Shown: positions 12,575 to 23,983, counted from the first letter of the stretch. The stretch is 64,000 nucleotides of DNA from Fusarium oxysporum f. sp. lycopersici 4287 (GCF_000149955.1 NC_030991.1:2416340-2480339), one strand, 5' to 3'. Numbers and translations: made by a program. The notes: generated from the sequence alone by a model not told the origin.

Positions 12575-13162
12575 ACGCTATGCCGCCTTTCAATTAACTA
12601 TAACCGAGGTAAATATCAACGGGGGTTTAAGTGGAGCTGGGCTTGCTCCTTTTGACCCGGAAGTTGTGATCTCAAAGCTTGATGTGCAGCTACGGACTCC
12701 GACGCCTGTTGAGGTGCTTGCTGAACCCTCGACCCCTTGGGTATCAAAGGCTCCAAAGACTACACTTGAGGCTCAATCTCAGTCTGAATACCTTGAGAGA
12801 CGAATTAGAAGGTATCAAAGCAGCTCTCCAGAGTCAATTTTAGAGGCGCTTAAATCTCTTTCAAAAGAAACAAAGGCAATTATGCATGAGATGGCTTTAA
12901 TAAGGGCTGAGATCAAAGATCTTCGACAGACAAAAAGAACCCGCCTGCAGAATAGAAGGAAGATGACTATAGGGGAAGGTAGGGATCTAATTGATCAGAT
13001 GGATATAGATATGCAAATAGCAGCTGAATTGTGAAAAAGTGGTTGTGAAGGAAGGTCGGCGTGACCAGGGGTTAGGCGATGTGGAATATGTGGCAAGACC
13101 GGGCATAATGCAAGGACCTGTCAGAAGGGTATTAAGGCATCTGGGAATGAGTATAATAACTA
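12575..13162 (+). pseudogene. Fot/pogo transposase 3' fragment (family A)
   Basis: The translation matches the C-terminal third of the transposase at 39.1-40.7 kb: GLSGAGLAPFDPEVVISKLD, then VQLRTPTP, the SSPES-I-EA block, and at the end a CCHC knuckle (CGICGKTGHNARTC) near 13077-13120. A TGA at about 13032 and a further stop separate the knuckle from the main frame. The catalytic DDE part and the 5' end are missing. Confidence 0.82.
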
Positions 13163-13240
13163 AATTTAATTAGTTAGATAGTCTGTTATGTTTTTATTGT
13201 GATATTTACTTCAAAGGTTGAGATTTTTGTTTCGCATGCA

Positions 13241-13270
13241 TAACGTGTTTGATAAGTGAGCGACGTATTA
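13241..13270 (+). repeat. Isolated Fot/pogo family A terminal-repeat start
   Basis: taacgtgtttgataagtgag resembles the left terminus of the family A element at 38956 (taacgtgttttataagcgag). It points in the forward direction, whereas the transposase fragment just upstream would need the opposite orientation. It is therefore the start of a second, lost element or the product of a rearrangement. Confidence 0.5.
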
Positions 13271-13426
13271 CACTGTACAGCTAAAAACAGCTTACCCTAT
13301 AGTAATTTTAACCTTAAATAAAATAGCTAAAAATATCTCCCAAGAGCCCAACTGGCTGCAATTAGGTCACGACGAGGGGTCATAACCAATTAAAATGCAC
13401 AGAACAAGAGGTACTTCTACAGCCAC

Positions 13427-15276
13427 CTAAATTATGCGGTGGTATAAGTACCAGCAGGTCTCATTATTACAAATCGGTACATCACATATCTTGCACCCAT
13501 ACCTCGTCTGCCGACTGCGATGCCTTCCTCTTGCGTTGCCGCTGATTTCAGCAAAAGCACGCCTTTGTAAGCCTTTTGACCTTATCTGCCCTTGCCGAAA
13601 GCCCTGACAAGCTAGGCATCTTGAACAACGACCACGATAGACATGATTGATATCCCTATCTATGTGTCTCTGCCGTGTTTCTTGATCATCGATGTCCTCC
13701 TCAGCCCCTGACCAATATATCTTTCTTGCTTGGCTTTCTTGATGATATGTGTTAAATAAGGCGTTTGAAATGCACTTCCACCAATCCTCCTGTGACGTAT
13801 ATCTCTCCCAATTTAACTGGGGACTATGTAGTTGAAGGATATAGCTGTTAGTAAGTGCAACATCAAGGAGGAAGGTCCATATAAGTGCCTGCCAAGCCCC
13901 CCGGCGTAGGGGGTGATCATAGCTTGTGTATGACCTCAATTGATCGCCTCGGTCAACGTGATTCATTTCATTGTTATAAGCAGCAGCTGCTGTCGGGATT
14001 GGAACGACTTTAGTAACCTCCTCACCAAATTCAAGCTGTATTGGCCGGGCTCGTAGGTGGTCTGTAGACGGCCTCTTCCTCTTCTTATCGGTACGTTCAT
14101 CGCCTCGGAAGACGGTTGTGATGAAGAGCACAAGGCTGTTATCCTTCCAAGCTAGTTGATTGACCTATAAAGGAGAGGAAAGGGCAAATTAGTAAGGAAA
14201 ATATATAGAAAAGTGGTGTGGCTTCTCACCTTGTTATCCCTCATCGGGATAGCCCTGACTTCATTGAAGGCATAGTCATAACGCCCTAGTTTATCAAGTG
14301 CCTTATCCCTCTTTAGGTCCTTGTGTATGCCACAGTTAGGGCGGGCTGTGCCTGTGGCCCCGTATCCGTGATCACGAAGCTTGCGGAAAAGAGGTGGTGT
14401 TGAGAAGAGGTTATCCACAAAGACGTGATATGTCTGCTTTGGCAGCATATCACATAGGGAAATAACGACGCCCTGTGTATTGCCTAGTTGTATAAGAGCA
14501 GCTGCCTCCTTGCCAGCTGCCTCTCTCTCTTGTGTGCTAGGGCGGCCTCTCTTTCGCCTTGGCCCCCGGTCTAAGGCATTGTAATTTGAGCCTTTAAAGT
14601 GCCAAAGCCACCGAATAAAGAAGCTTGCTTGGGCGATGACCCAGATCTTGAAGCCTAGTGGAGTTGGCTTCCCTTTGACAACAGTTATCGCTGTTGATCT
14701 GCCTGTATAGCGGACCATACACTCATCTACAGCAAGATGAGAGCCTGGTTGGAAGAGTGCAGCTGACACTCTCTGTATGTGGTCAGACCACTCTTCAGCA
14801 GCTTGGAATACCTTCGGAAGGGGGGCGTTTTCATCGATCTTGGTGTGATCAAAGGGACGAAGATAGCGGTGGATCAGCTGAAACCTCCAATAGGGCATGA
14901 ACTTAATAACTGAGTGCAGGGGGGATTGATCTCCTAGCCGGGGAGCCTTCCAATGGCTTCGTAGCTTCCTTTCCTTATGAATTCCTATATAAATCAGCAT
15001 GCCAAGCCATACATAGATCTGTGCAGTAGAGATCCCTTCCCAAGCTAGGAGCGTTGATTGTTTGTGAAGTGGGTTATTCCAGCTGTCAACCACGCCATTT
15101 TCAAGCAGGTAATAAATCCAACTATTAGTATATTCAATCCACCTCCAAAGCAGCGATTTAGGCACAAAAAGCTGGAAAAGATCAAGTGGTGTATTGGGCA
15201 AATAACTAATATGATAATCGCGAGGTTGTATGGTGAAAGGGCTGAAATTGAAGCCGCGGGTCTCATCGGCCGGATA
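13427..15276 (-). pseudogene. piggyBac-like transposase, copy 2 (5'-truncated, otherwise open)
   Basis: Two exons (15276-14230 and 14164-13427, 65-bp intron) form one uninterrupted frame of about 594 residues from the junction with the neighbouring pogo element. It shows FVPKSLLWRWIEYTNSW, SHLAVDECMVRYTGR (first Asp), YHVFVDNLFSTPPLF (second Asp), YNNEMNHVDRGDQLRSY (third Asp) and a zinc-ribbon tail (CLACQGFRQGQ, CKICDVPIC, CWYLYH). No ATG precedes the coding part: the first residues run into the pogo terminal repeat at 15277, so the N-terminus is gone. It is the only one of the three copies with the correct frame through GYGATGTARPNCGI. Confidence 0.88.
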
Positions 15277-17459
15277 CCATGCAGTACCCACCTACCGGTA
15301 ATACCCACCAACCGGTAAGCAAAAAAAATATTTCCCCATACAAAATGCCTAGTTTCATTTACACAGTACTTTGTCAAAAGAAAAGATATTTTCATGAGAG
15401 CATGCCCGTTGCCTAAATCATTGCATGGAATTGAATATTATAACATTGCTTCTTCAGTGACGCATGCGGCATGGTCGCACGGCACTAATGTGAAATGTCT
15501 CAAAATGGCCCCCTCGTCAACCAGCCTCCCTGAAGCTTCATTCAGAATTTTCTCTTTCCCATCTTTCCTTCATCGCCTCAATCATGCCTCAATTATCTTA
15601 TACGGAGGAGGATGTTATCCAGGCTACGCTGGATGTCACAGATAATGGCCTCTCCCAGAACCAGGCTGCCCAGAAGAATGGCGTGCCTCAAACCACTCTC
15701 TGACAGGTTAAGAGGCCTACCGTCAAGATCCGAGATCACCCAACCTGCTCAACTTTTATCCAAGTCGCAGGAGTCCAGATTAGTCACCTGGATACTTCAA
15801 CAAGAGGCCTTGAGCTATGCTCCTTCCCACAGTCAAGTTCACGCCACCGTCGCTGCCCTCCTGAGACAGCAAGGCCGGGAAGGCATATCGGTGTACACTG
15901 GCTAGCAAGGTTCATCAAACGCCATCCCTATATCGAGACGAAGGTGAGAAAACGCCAGGAAGCTGCGAGGTTCAATTCTTTTGCCCCAATGGCCGTCAAT
16001 TGGTACTTTGGTATCCGGGAGAGCGAATATGGCTGGATCAAGCGGGAGAACACAGTTAATGTTGACGAGGGCGGTATCATGGTTGGTTTTGGTAAGTATT
16101 GACCACTTTTGCTACAAATCTCACTAATACACTAAAAAACTAGGCTTGGATTCCTTGGCCATTGGCAGTAGCGATCCCAGGAGGAAGGCCTTCCTCAACG
16201 GCTGGCAGTCCTGCACTTGGACTACCTTTATCGAAGTCGTCACTGCAGATGGCCGTCTTCTGAAGCCTGGGATTATCTTTAAAGGCAAAGAGTTTCAGCG
16301 GCAGTGGTTTATAGACGAGTTCAGAAAAATCGCCGACTGGTATTATATCACGTCCAACAACGGCTGGACGGACAACCATATTGCAGTCGAGTGGCTCGAG
16401 GTCTATCTGCCTCAAACGCAACCAGCAGATGAGTCTGATGCAAGGCTCATCATATTAGATGGCCATGGGAGCCATGTATCTGTGGGTGTCTACCTGTTCT
16501 AGATCGGAAATATCGCTGACGGCGCTGACCCTAAATCCAGGATGAGTGGATGGCTACGTGTTTTTTGAACAACGTATATTGCTGTTACTTGCCTGCACAC
16601 TGCTCTCATGGCCTGCAGCCACTGGACAATGGTGTCTTCAATGCCTCCAAGGCTGCCTATCGAAAAGAGCTGCAGAAACTCACCAGCCTGACCGATTCTG
16701 CGCCGGTGGACAAGGTCAACTTCATCAAGGCCTATGCCAGAGCCAGAGCAGTAGGTATGACGAAGAAAAACACCCTCTCAGGCTGGAGAGTGACGGGAAA
16801 CTGGCCGATTTCACGTCGGAAAGCGCTCATGCATCCTGAGATTCAACCAGACAAGAAGGAAACGACGCCCGGGTCACACGGCCACAGAGACGGGCAAGTC
16901 GACTCTGATCATACGCCAACGACCAGCCGCCACATCCGAGATCTGGGGAAGAACAAGAGCCCATCAACAAGAAGGCGCTATTCTGTGATATCGAGAGGGT
17001 TTGAAGCTCAAGAGTCAAAGATCGCCTCTCTCAGCACCAGAATAGCCAGTCTGGGGGAGGAAGTTAGCCGGTTGAGCAGAGGCAAGAAGAGGAAGGCGAT
17101 ACCGAATCCTAACAAAAGGTTCATGACATTGGCCGAATTTCTAGTGGCTGGTGACACTATTTCAGAGCCAAACGAAGCAATTGAAAGGGCAGATGCTGTT
17201 GAGGATGTGATCGAGGTAGGAGGGATGGAAGAAGATGAGAGGTCAAATTCGGAGGAGGAAGAATTAACTGTGGTACGCACGCGGGCAGGGCGTGAAGTTA
17301 GAAAACCGCGAGAATACTAAAATCCACTTAATTCTAAAACGAAATACGAATATTATTTCACTCTTATTATTTTTGGTGGATTTCCTAAATCTGGTTGAAA
17401 AATTGCATTTTATATGGGGAAATATTTCTTTTTCTTACCGGTTGGTGGGTACTGCATGG
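15277..17459 (+). mobile_element. Fot/pogo-type Tc1/mariner element (family C), 2.18 kb
   Basis: Inverted termini begin ccatgcagtacccacc on both sides (left 15277; right ending at 17459), followed by a shared tract through atatttccccat and flanked by TA. The left end carries a 17-bp extra unit (taccggtaatacccacc) that the right end lacks. It encloses a decayed DDE transposase on the plus strand. A related 3' end lies at 63376. Confidence 0.85.
15584..17320 (+). pseudogene. Pogo/Fot transposase (family C), broken
   Basis: The start MPQLSYTEEDVIQATLDV is a CENP-B/pogo helix-turn-helix (AAQKNGVPQTTL). A 2-bp loss in a CT repeat near 15700 shifts the frame, which resumes as SDRLRGLPSR. A second shift lies near 15885 before IGVHWLARFIKRHPYIETK. 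DDE motifs follow: NVDEGGIMVGFG, LIILDGHGSH, and LPAHCSHGLQPLDNGVFNAS. Introns at about 16091-16142 (GF|GLDS) and 16481-16541 (GSHVS|DEWMA) restore the frame. The C-terminus is acidic and ends RAGREVRKPREY. Inactive because of the two frameshifts. Confidence 0.82.
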
Positions 17460-18165
17460 TACTACTACATCAATGAACCGTATACACGTAATGCCTGATA
17501 ATATTCACATCCCAGCCACCAGCAGATCGGACCACCTTAGTCACACGGTCTCAACAGGTGTTGTTGGATTACGCAGGAATGCTGAGTGCAGTTAAAAACT
17601 AATTTTTGTTATTATTTTCTCTTTGTAGTCGAAGGACCTTTGAGGCTTTATATCTTCGACCGATTCTTTCTAGGACTTGAGTCCTAGGGTCCTAGATGAC
17701 AGTCCTACGATTGAGTTTTTAGGACATCAAACTTTAACTTTAATCTTGAACCTTAATCCTTAAATTGATGGGGAACCATCAATTCTTCCAACAGGGCGGT
17801 AATAGTGTGTTAACCCGGGGCCGCTGGAAGCCCGCTGACGGCGCAGTGCTAGCCAGGAGAAGAACTCTGCATATGCATTGGCGACAAGCGTGTATTGTAA
17901 CCAAAGATTGCCAACATTCTCCAGCATGTAAAACGACAAGACTGCTCGGGACACGGAGATACGCACACTGAATGCAACATTAGATAACAGCCACATCGAG
18001 GTGGTTAAAATGCTTGAGAAAAATCATTAACTACAAATTTCGATTTTCTCTCGTTAGATCAGTTATTCGTTTACATGACAGTTCCAAATGTTTCCTTTCA
18101 GCCATTGTCATCACCTATGTTCAGACCGATAGTGCCGTTCGCTTCCTCTGTTAATGTATAAAGCT
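17460..18165. other. Intergenic, repeat remnants
   Basis: No gene. The stretch 17511-17557 (agccaccagcagatcgg ... gtctcaacag) recurs with about 80% identity at 60155-60199. The segment 17640-17770 has repeated gtcctag units but does not match the Copia LTR well enough to call. Confidence 0.4.
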
Positions 18166-18420
18166 TCAGAACCACGACTTGACCCATTCACTAGCGCGTC
18201 GATATGCGCCATAGCTGGAATATTCTCCGCCCTGATAGCTGCCGTAACTTGAATATTCTCCTCCGCCCTGGTAACTACCGTAATTGGAATATTCATTCAG
18301 GTTCGAGCCGGCCCCATCGTAGTTTCCATAGTTTGCAGGCGCGTCAGGCTCAGCGACAGGGACGGGCGCCGCGAGGATGACAGGTGCGAGAGCGATGAGG
18401 GCGACAGCAGACAACTTCAT
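18166..18420 (-). CDS. Secreted Tyr/Gly-rich repeat protein (possible peptide precursor)
   Basis: A single-exon 84-residue protein. The start MKLSAVALIALAPVILAAPV is a clear signal peptide, followed by an Ala/Pro/Asp spacer. Three tandem units follow: EYSNYGSYQGGG, EYSSYGSYQGG and EYSSYGAYRR, then the tail ASEWVKSWF. A longer in-frame start at 18675 exists but would bury the signal peptide, so I reject it. Similar YGxYGSY-rich secreted proteins of unknown function occur in Sordariomycetes. Repeated Tyr-containing units behind a signal peptide are also the layout of ustiloxin-type RiPP precursors, and a UstYa-like gene starts 2.2 kb away. However, a dibasic (Kex2) site follows only the last repeat, which is atypical. 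Confidence 0.72.
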   Translation of the reverse strand: MKLSAVALIALAPVILAAPVPVAEPDAPANYGNYDGAGSNLNEYSNYGSYQGGGEYSSYGSYQGGEYSSYGAYRRASEWVKSWF

Positions 18421-20204
18421 CTTGACGTTTTTCGAGACTGGTCTGGTTGGTGGATGGGGTGGTTGCGAAAGGAGCAAGGAGGAAGGAAGTTGGTTAAGAT
18501 ATTTGAGAGTGTTGGAGATGTAGTGGATTTGGACGAGAAGGCTGAGGAGGAGAGTATGGGAACTGATCTCAAGGCGGAAGCCCCATCTTTTAACGACCAG
18601 GACACCCACCCACCTCAACCCAAGACTCATGGATGGTGGTGATGGTGTCGACTCCTCGAGTCTAGGCCCAAGCATATCAGCAGCTGGCTTAGACTAGTTT
18701 TAGAAACCCAACAGAGCTGCATCAGAGTTACCTCGAGGGAATCCTGTCGGCAGCCAAGTGGTGAGAGATCGGTACCGCCTTGTGTCTGGGTTATTACTTG
18801 GGAGAGGTGTTAATGGTACCTTTCGTGAGCTTTTGTGTTAATTGGTAAGGGGACGATAGCGCTGCCCGCACCAGGCGTTGCATCATCGGCTATGGCAGAT
18901 TGATGCTGCCATCCTGCTGCACCATCGTTGGCAGGATGCCCAGGACAAGTGTCGGTCTTGGTATTAAGTTCCGTCCGGTGCGACAGAGTCAAAGGTCTAA
19001 AACCTCTCCCCCAGCTCAGCTGGAGGTCGATCAATCATGCGGATTTCCTCTTTGGGCCACCTCGGCCACGAGAAGGTGGTCAACCTCGAGGCTATGTGTA
19101 CGTGGGACCTTTGGTTGGGGAGTTTCGGTGATGGCAGGACGAAGAAAGCGAATCTGATCGAAACGGAAAAATATTCATATCAACCACGGAATTTGTGGTA
19201 GCGGCGAAAAAAGCATCATGCCAGATGCACCCGCTTTGCTGGCCCAGCGGGACATGGCGATACCTTCCTTGAGTCCTCAAATTGCTTGCTGTTTCCCGGC
19301 CAAATGCCACAGTCAATGCATGATGGTTGTTGTATCATCACTCAACGCGGAGAGGGATCGGCTGTTGATGACCGAATGACCCATGTTGGCTGCATCGTAT
19401 AGCTTGTGGATGCGCGCCTTAGCATCAACCCTAATGGGGGGGAACAAGGCTTAAAGTTGTAGCCGTGAGACCTGGAAACCCCACTCTGGAAAGAGTAAAT
19501 GATAATTATAAACAAGAAAATTTCTTGGCTCAAATTCTATTAGGAAAGATTCTCGGTGAGTTATCAGAGCTTGGTCCGAAAACATCTTCATATTCATGTC
19601 CATCACTCTATCCGTATATCCGTAAGAACCCCTTCTAGTGACTCAATTGAGAAGCGTCGCAAATCTCCACCAACTAGTGAGCCAAACTTCAACCGGCCGA
19701 ACGGCTGACCTCAACATCTCTTCAAGCTTTCTCATTAGCGTTGCATCTTGGACACCCCAACTTCTTACCAACGAGGTTAAATGGCCCTGCCAACAACCTC
19801 GACGCCATTGTGCAGGCGCCACTCACTACCGTAATGTATGACCCGCCATGACATCAATTCAGCCAGCTTCACGCCATTGGTTCCCGCTCCGACACTTGCG
19901 CAAATCGCTCCTTAAGCTCGGCTTGGACTATCGGAAGCCTCGTGAACAGCCATGACACCTCGGCCTTCTCGCCTCACCATCAGTCAGATCGAGACTTTGG
20001 CACAGTATGCCGGGGACGATCAGTCTTCGAGTTGGGGAACTGCCAGCCTCTTACCCTTATCAAGGTCATCGAGCAACCCTTCGTCCCTCAAGTTCGTCCG
20101 ACAAATAAGGCCTCGTAAAAGAAGCTCTTCCTTCTGTACTGATCTTCCGGACTAGTTCCTCTATCCTATCCCTTGAGTTGTGTTGAACCTCCCGCCAGGT
20201 CAGA
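18421..20204. other. Intergenic, no gene recognised
   Basis: Includes the 5' flank of the Tyr-rich protein gene. Several frames of 60-85 codons exist without family resemblance or signal peptides. Confidence 0.4.
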
Positions 20205-20335
20205 GCAGGGGGTTACAGCCAATTAAAATGCGTCAATCAAAAGTTACCTGTCGCCCCCCAATTTCAGCCTGTGATAGAAGTACCAGCAATCTCTCGAGTT
20301 ACAAATCGCTACATTACATGGCTTACGTTCCCAAT
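20205..20335 (-). mobile_element. piggyBac-like 3'-end relic
   Basis: Plus-strand blocks ccaattaaaatgcg, agaagtaccagcaatctc and acaaatcgctacattacat correspond to the 3' end of piggyBac-like copy 2 at 13390-13485 (ccaattaaaatgc, aagtaccagcaggtctc, acaaatcggtacatcacat). Only the last codons and the 3' flank remain. Confidence 0.6.
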
Positions 20336-20584
20336 ATATCAAGAGGTTCCACCCATGTACCTCCTAGAAGATGGTGGGCATGTGGGGCCTGGTACGGCCG
20401 GGGGGTTCAACACAACTCAAGGGATAATCCCACCTGGCAACAGGGTCATTACTGGGTCGCCTGTTGTGCGCCTCCCTCTTCTTCAATAATTCCTCTTCTT
20501 ATTAGTCTACTTACGTCTTTTACCCTAAATCGCGCGTTCGCCTGGGTCGTTCTTTCGCTACCGTCAATCATTTCTACGCTCATC

Positions 20585-21707
20585 ATGGCCCACAAAGAAG
20601 CAATTTCACCGTTTAATCCTCATGTCGATGGCAACTCCTCCGACGAGGAGAGCGACTCCTTCCATTATGTCCCTCCTACAAGACGAAGGCGTCTTAGCCT
20701 ATGTAGATGCTTCGGATGGGCAATTACCCTACTCTCAATAATCCTTATCTCTGCCTTTGCCGGAGCTTGGATCTCGATGGTATATGTCAACATTGACCAG
20801 ATTTGCACTGCACACACAAGTCAATGGTGTAAGTGGTCAACCGCCTTGAGAAAGTGAAAGTCTTGCTTCAATATTGACTTCACAGCACCGCTACTCGACA
20901 ACATCGCGATTAAATACAAAATGCAGCCATTTGATGGCAATTTCATGAGAGAGAATATCTTCCGAGGAAATGCCTCACCAGAGGTCGATGCTGCTTGGGA
21001 AGCGCTGGGTGTAGACTGTACGTTACACTGCTTCAATGAACCCTGCTATCAGACCTTACTGACTCGACTTAGACCGACCCGGAGTGATTTCATACAAGGA
21101 TGGGCTCTCCAGTGGCTTAGATGATTCCTTTGTCCAGCGAGCCCCTCAACATGGCGGCGGTTTCATCGTCAATGTCGAAGGCATGCATCATCTTCACTGC
21201 CTAGTACAGTCAACCTCACCGCTACACAGACGTCAGCTTACAATGGTTTAGAATCTGCTCCGCAAATCCCTCTGGTACAATTACGAATACTACAAGGACC
21301 TCGGCGGGCACGCCTTTAAGAACGATGGTGAGGTCTTCCGCATGCACGTCAGTGAGTCGAACCCACCACTCCAGAGAATATCCTTCAAATGCTAATTGGG
21401 GCAAGCTCACTGTCTTGACACCGTCCGCCAAGTTCTCATGTGCAACGTCGATACCGGCGTGCTGGGCCAAGTCTGGGTCAATCCTAAGAACCCCAATGCC
21501 TTCCCCGACTTCAACACGCGGCACGTATGCAAGAACTATAACGACGTAAGAGAGTGGGCAGAGAAGCTTCAGGTAAGAATCAATCAGGATAGAACTTCTG
21601 CAGCATGACACTGAGGTAGCGAACTGCAGGCTCCTCCCACCAGTGAGATTCCTGACGACTATCTCCTCTTACCGAAGAATAAAGATATTCTTGAGTCCAC
21701 CCCTTAA
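20585..21707 (+). CDS. UstYa-like (DUF3328) oxidative cyclase family protein
   Basis: Six exons (20585-20828, 20886-21017, 21073-21203, 21252-21351, 21406-21572, 21630-21707) with GT-AG introns of 48-57 bp give an uninterrupted 283-residue protein. An acidic cytosolic N-terminus and RRRR precede one membrane segment (about residues 43-67, FGWAITLLSIILISAFAGAW). The DUF3328 signature follows: SPEVDAAWEALG and two HxxHC motifs, HHLHC (His164-Cys168) and HVTHC (His201-Cys205, then LDTVRQ). The second motif exists only after intron 4 is removed, which supports the model. The family (UstYa/UstYb) carries out oxidative cyclisation of fungal RiPP peptides and related metabolites in the secretory pathway. 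The nearest candidate substrate is the Tyr-rich protein at 18.3 kb. No tyrosinase or methyltransferase is nearby. Confidence 0.9.
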
Positions 21708-22019
21708 TAAAGGATTGACAACTGGCGTATGGAGAAGTTTAGAGCATGGTGGTTAAGGTGCTTAAATGCTAAGTAACCTTACACCTCTGTTTCACTCTTT
21801 CATAAAAATTAACTCCGCCTGCCAAACCCTGAAATAACTAATGGGGGTCCATTAGGTTAAGTCCGGTCACCAATGTGACGTAGTCCCAAGTCACAGCACA
21901 TTTAGAGAAGTAGAGTTTGTTGCAATGTGGAATCTTTTCAATAGCTTGATTCGCCACTCAAAATCCATTAAATCAGCGAAGATACGTGTACAGCAGGGCA
22001 GATCTGCGCGAATCTACTA
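21708..22019. other. Short intergenic stretch
   Basis: 3' flank of the UstYa-like gene up to the pogo insertion. No gene seen. Confidence 0.5.
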
Positions 22020-23877
22020 GACTAACTCACCGCCACCCCACACACCCCCCGTCCCCGTACACTCTAACACTATCAACGCGTCATCAACACAGGATTCTTC
22101 ATTTTATTCTGTATTTATCAAATAAAATCCGTTTTTATTTATTTCAATGGCAATGGAATCGCAGCTATCAGATTATGAAAAGAGGATGTTATTGTCCATT
22201 GAGGACGTGGAAATCATTGGTTTACGGCCCTCGGCGGTAAAACACTCGGTCAAGCTCTCAACATTGCATGATCGATGCGCCGGAGGCCAGGACATCCGCA
22301 CGGCAGATCAGAAAGATCAGTCGCTTACTGTAGAGCAGGAAGATGACCTAGTCAACTATATTATCGGACGAGAGTGCGCTTTTCAGCCTCTCACGAAGAA
22401 GGATATCCATGACTTCGCACAGGCGTTATCATCAGTCAACGGGCAAGTCTGTTATATCGGCAAGAACTGGGTTGACAGATTCTTTACCCGCCATTCGAGT
22501 ATATAATTGAGGCCATCGCAAGTCATAGAATCCGCGAGGAAGCGTTGTGTGACGAAAGAGTCACTTTCCGAGTACTATGATGGTCTTAACTGGGTAGTCA
22601 ACACGAAGAAGATAACTATGCCTTATATGTACAACGTTGACGAGACCGGCGTTCAAATCGGTGAGACCAACGGTGGCATAGTAGCCGGAACGGTGATGAC
22701 TTCTTCCTCAGAGAGGATAAAGTCCGACAATACGACTTGGAGCTCGATAATCGAGTCCGTATCAGCGGACGGTCGGCGTCTCACGCCTTGCGTCGTTTTT
22801 ACCGGCGAGAACCTCCAATGATAGTGGTTTCCAGCCGTTTTTCCTGATTGGAAGTACACTTGCAGTCCAACCGGTTGGTCTAACAGCGACATCTTCGTGC
22901 GTTGGTTCATGGGGGCATTCGTACCGCAGACTAAGCCGAAGGATCCTAATCAATGGAGACTATTGGTCCTAGACCAGCATAAGTCACATATTACAGCGGA
23001 ATTAATGAAAAAGGCGTGGCTGCATAAGATTTGGCTCTCTTGGTTACCCTCACACTCATCACATATCACTCAGCCGCTCGATGTTGCCGTATTTGGGCCG
23101 TTGAAAACGTACTATCGCCAGTTTACCCGCTCTTGGGCCTCATACGAAGCAACCTCGCCACACCAACAACAACTCTTCCTAAAAGCTTATGAGAGGACTT
23201 CATTAAAAGCCCTAAGCTGTAGGAACATAATAAGTGGTTTCTCGGCCTCTGGGCTTTTCCCGATCAATCTACAGAAGGCGTTGGCGGCGTTGAAGCCAAG
23301 GGAGAAGAAACGCAAGCGCTTCAACGGGCCTATAACACCAAGGAAGGCCCAAGTAATCGCTGATACGATCTGGAGTACGCCCCAAGGAAGTGCCGATATT
23401 CAAAGACAACTGGAAGCCGTGCAAAGTCAAGGAAATACCTTTATTCGCGACTTCAATTGTATCATGAAGAAGGCGATGAAATGTATCGACCAGAAGAACA
23501 GTCAAATTCAACGCCTAGAGGAGGAAAAAGCAGTACTGAAGGCGTCAGTAGCAGCAAGAGAGCCCACTGGCCGAGTCGCCGTTCAATTTGACCCCAACAA
23601 GGCTTTCCCTGAGATTGAACAGATTATCTCGGCTCGTGATCAGGCTGAAAAGAACGTACTACATCAGATCGAGGGAAATAAGAGAAAACAACGTAAAAAG
23701 AATCTGCCAAAAACACAGACTGCAGATACAATATTCGTAAATTAGTTTCCAAACTCTCAGTTAAATTGAATAAATACTCGTTATTGTAGAATTAATTGAA
23801 GTCATCTACGGACTCGGTTGTGATGCTATCACGGGTGTGCGGGGACGGGGGGTGCGTGGGGTGGCGGTGAGTTAGTC
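22020..23877 (+). mobile_element. Pogo/Fot-type element (family B), 1.86 kb
   Basis: Terminal inverted repeats of about 42 bp begin gactaactcaccgccacccc at both ends, with two mismatches, and TA flanks on each side (22018-22019 and 23878-23879). The element encloses one plus-strand transposase frame. Confidence 0.9.
22147..23745 (+). pseudogene. Pogo/Fot transposase (family B) with RIP-type stops
   Basis: One reading frame runs from MAMESQLSDYEKRMLL to the end with no frameshift and three in-frame stops (TAA near 22504; TGA TAG near 22819). The TGA TAG pair sits where CGA CAG would read Arg-Gln, the classic C-to-T outcome of RIP. Motifs are an N-terminal HTH, the CENP-B-like GKNWVDRFFTRH, then YNVDETGVQIG, LLVLDQHKSH and LPSHSSHITQPLDVAVFGPLK, that is, the DDE triad. 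The C-terminus is Lys/Arg-rich with a coiled-coil-like stretch. Around 532 codons, normal for pogo/Fot. Confidence 0.9.
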
Positions 23878-23983
23878 TAGATACAACTGGCTCAGGCCGA
23901 ACAAGCCTTCAATCCAGTATCCAGTTAGACAGGTCCGTTGGGCCTATGACTAAACTATAAAATAAACCAATTCGAGGCTGATT

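Noticed and set aside
15277..15291. Start of piggyBac-like copy 2 inside the pogo terminal repeat
   Set aside because: The first codon there is GTG, not ATG, and lies in foreign sequence; the gene is simply truncated.
17640..17770. Another Copia solo LTR
   Set aside because: It shares only short gtcctag-type words with the LTR and no ends or target duplication.
18421..18675. N-terminal extension of the Tyr-rich secreted protein to 169 residues
   Set aside because: The internal ATG at 18420 starts a textbook signal peptide; the upstream stretch reads like a translated 5' UTR.
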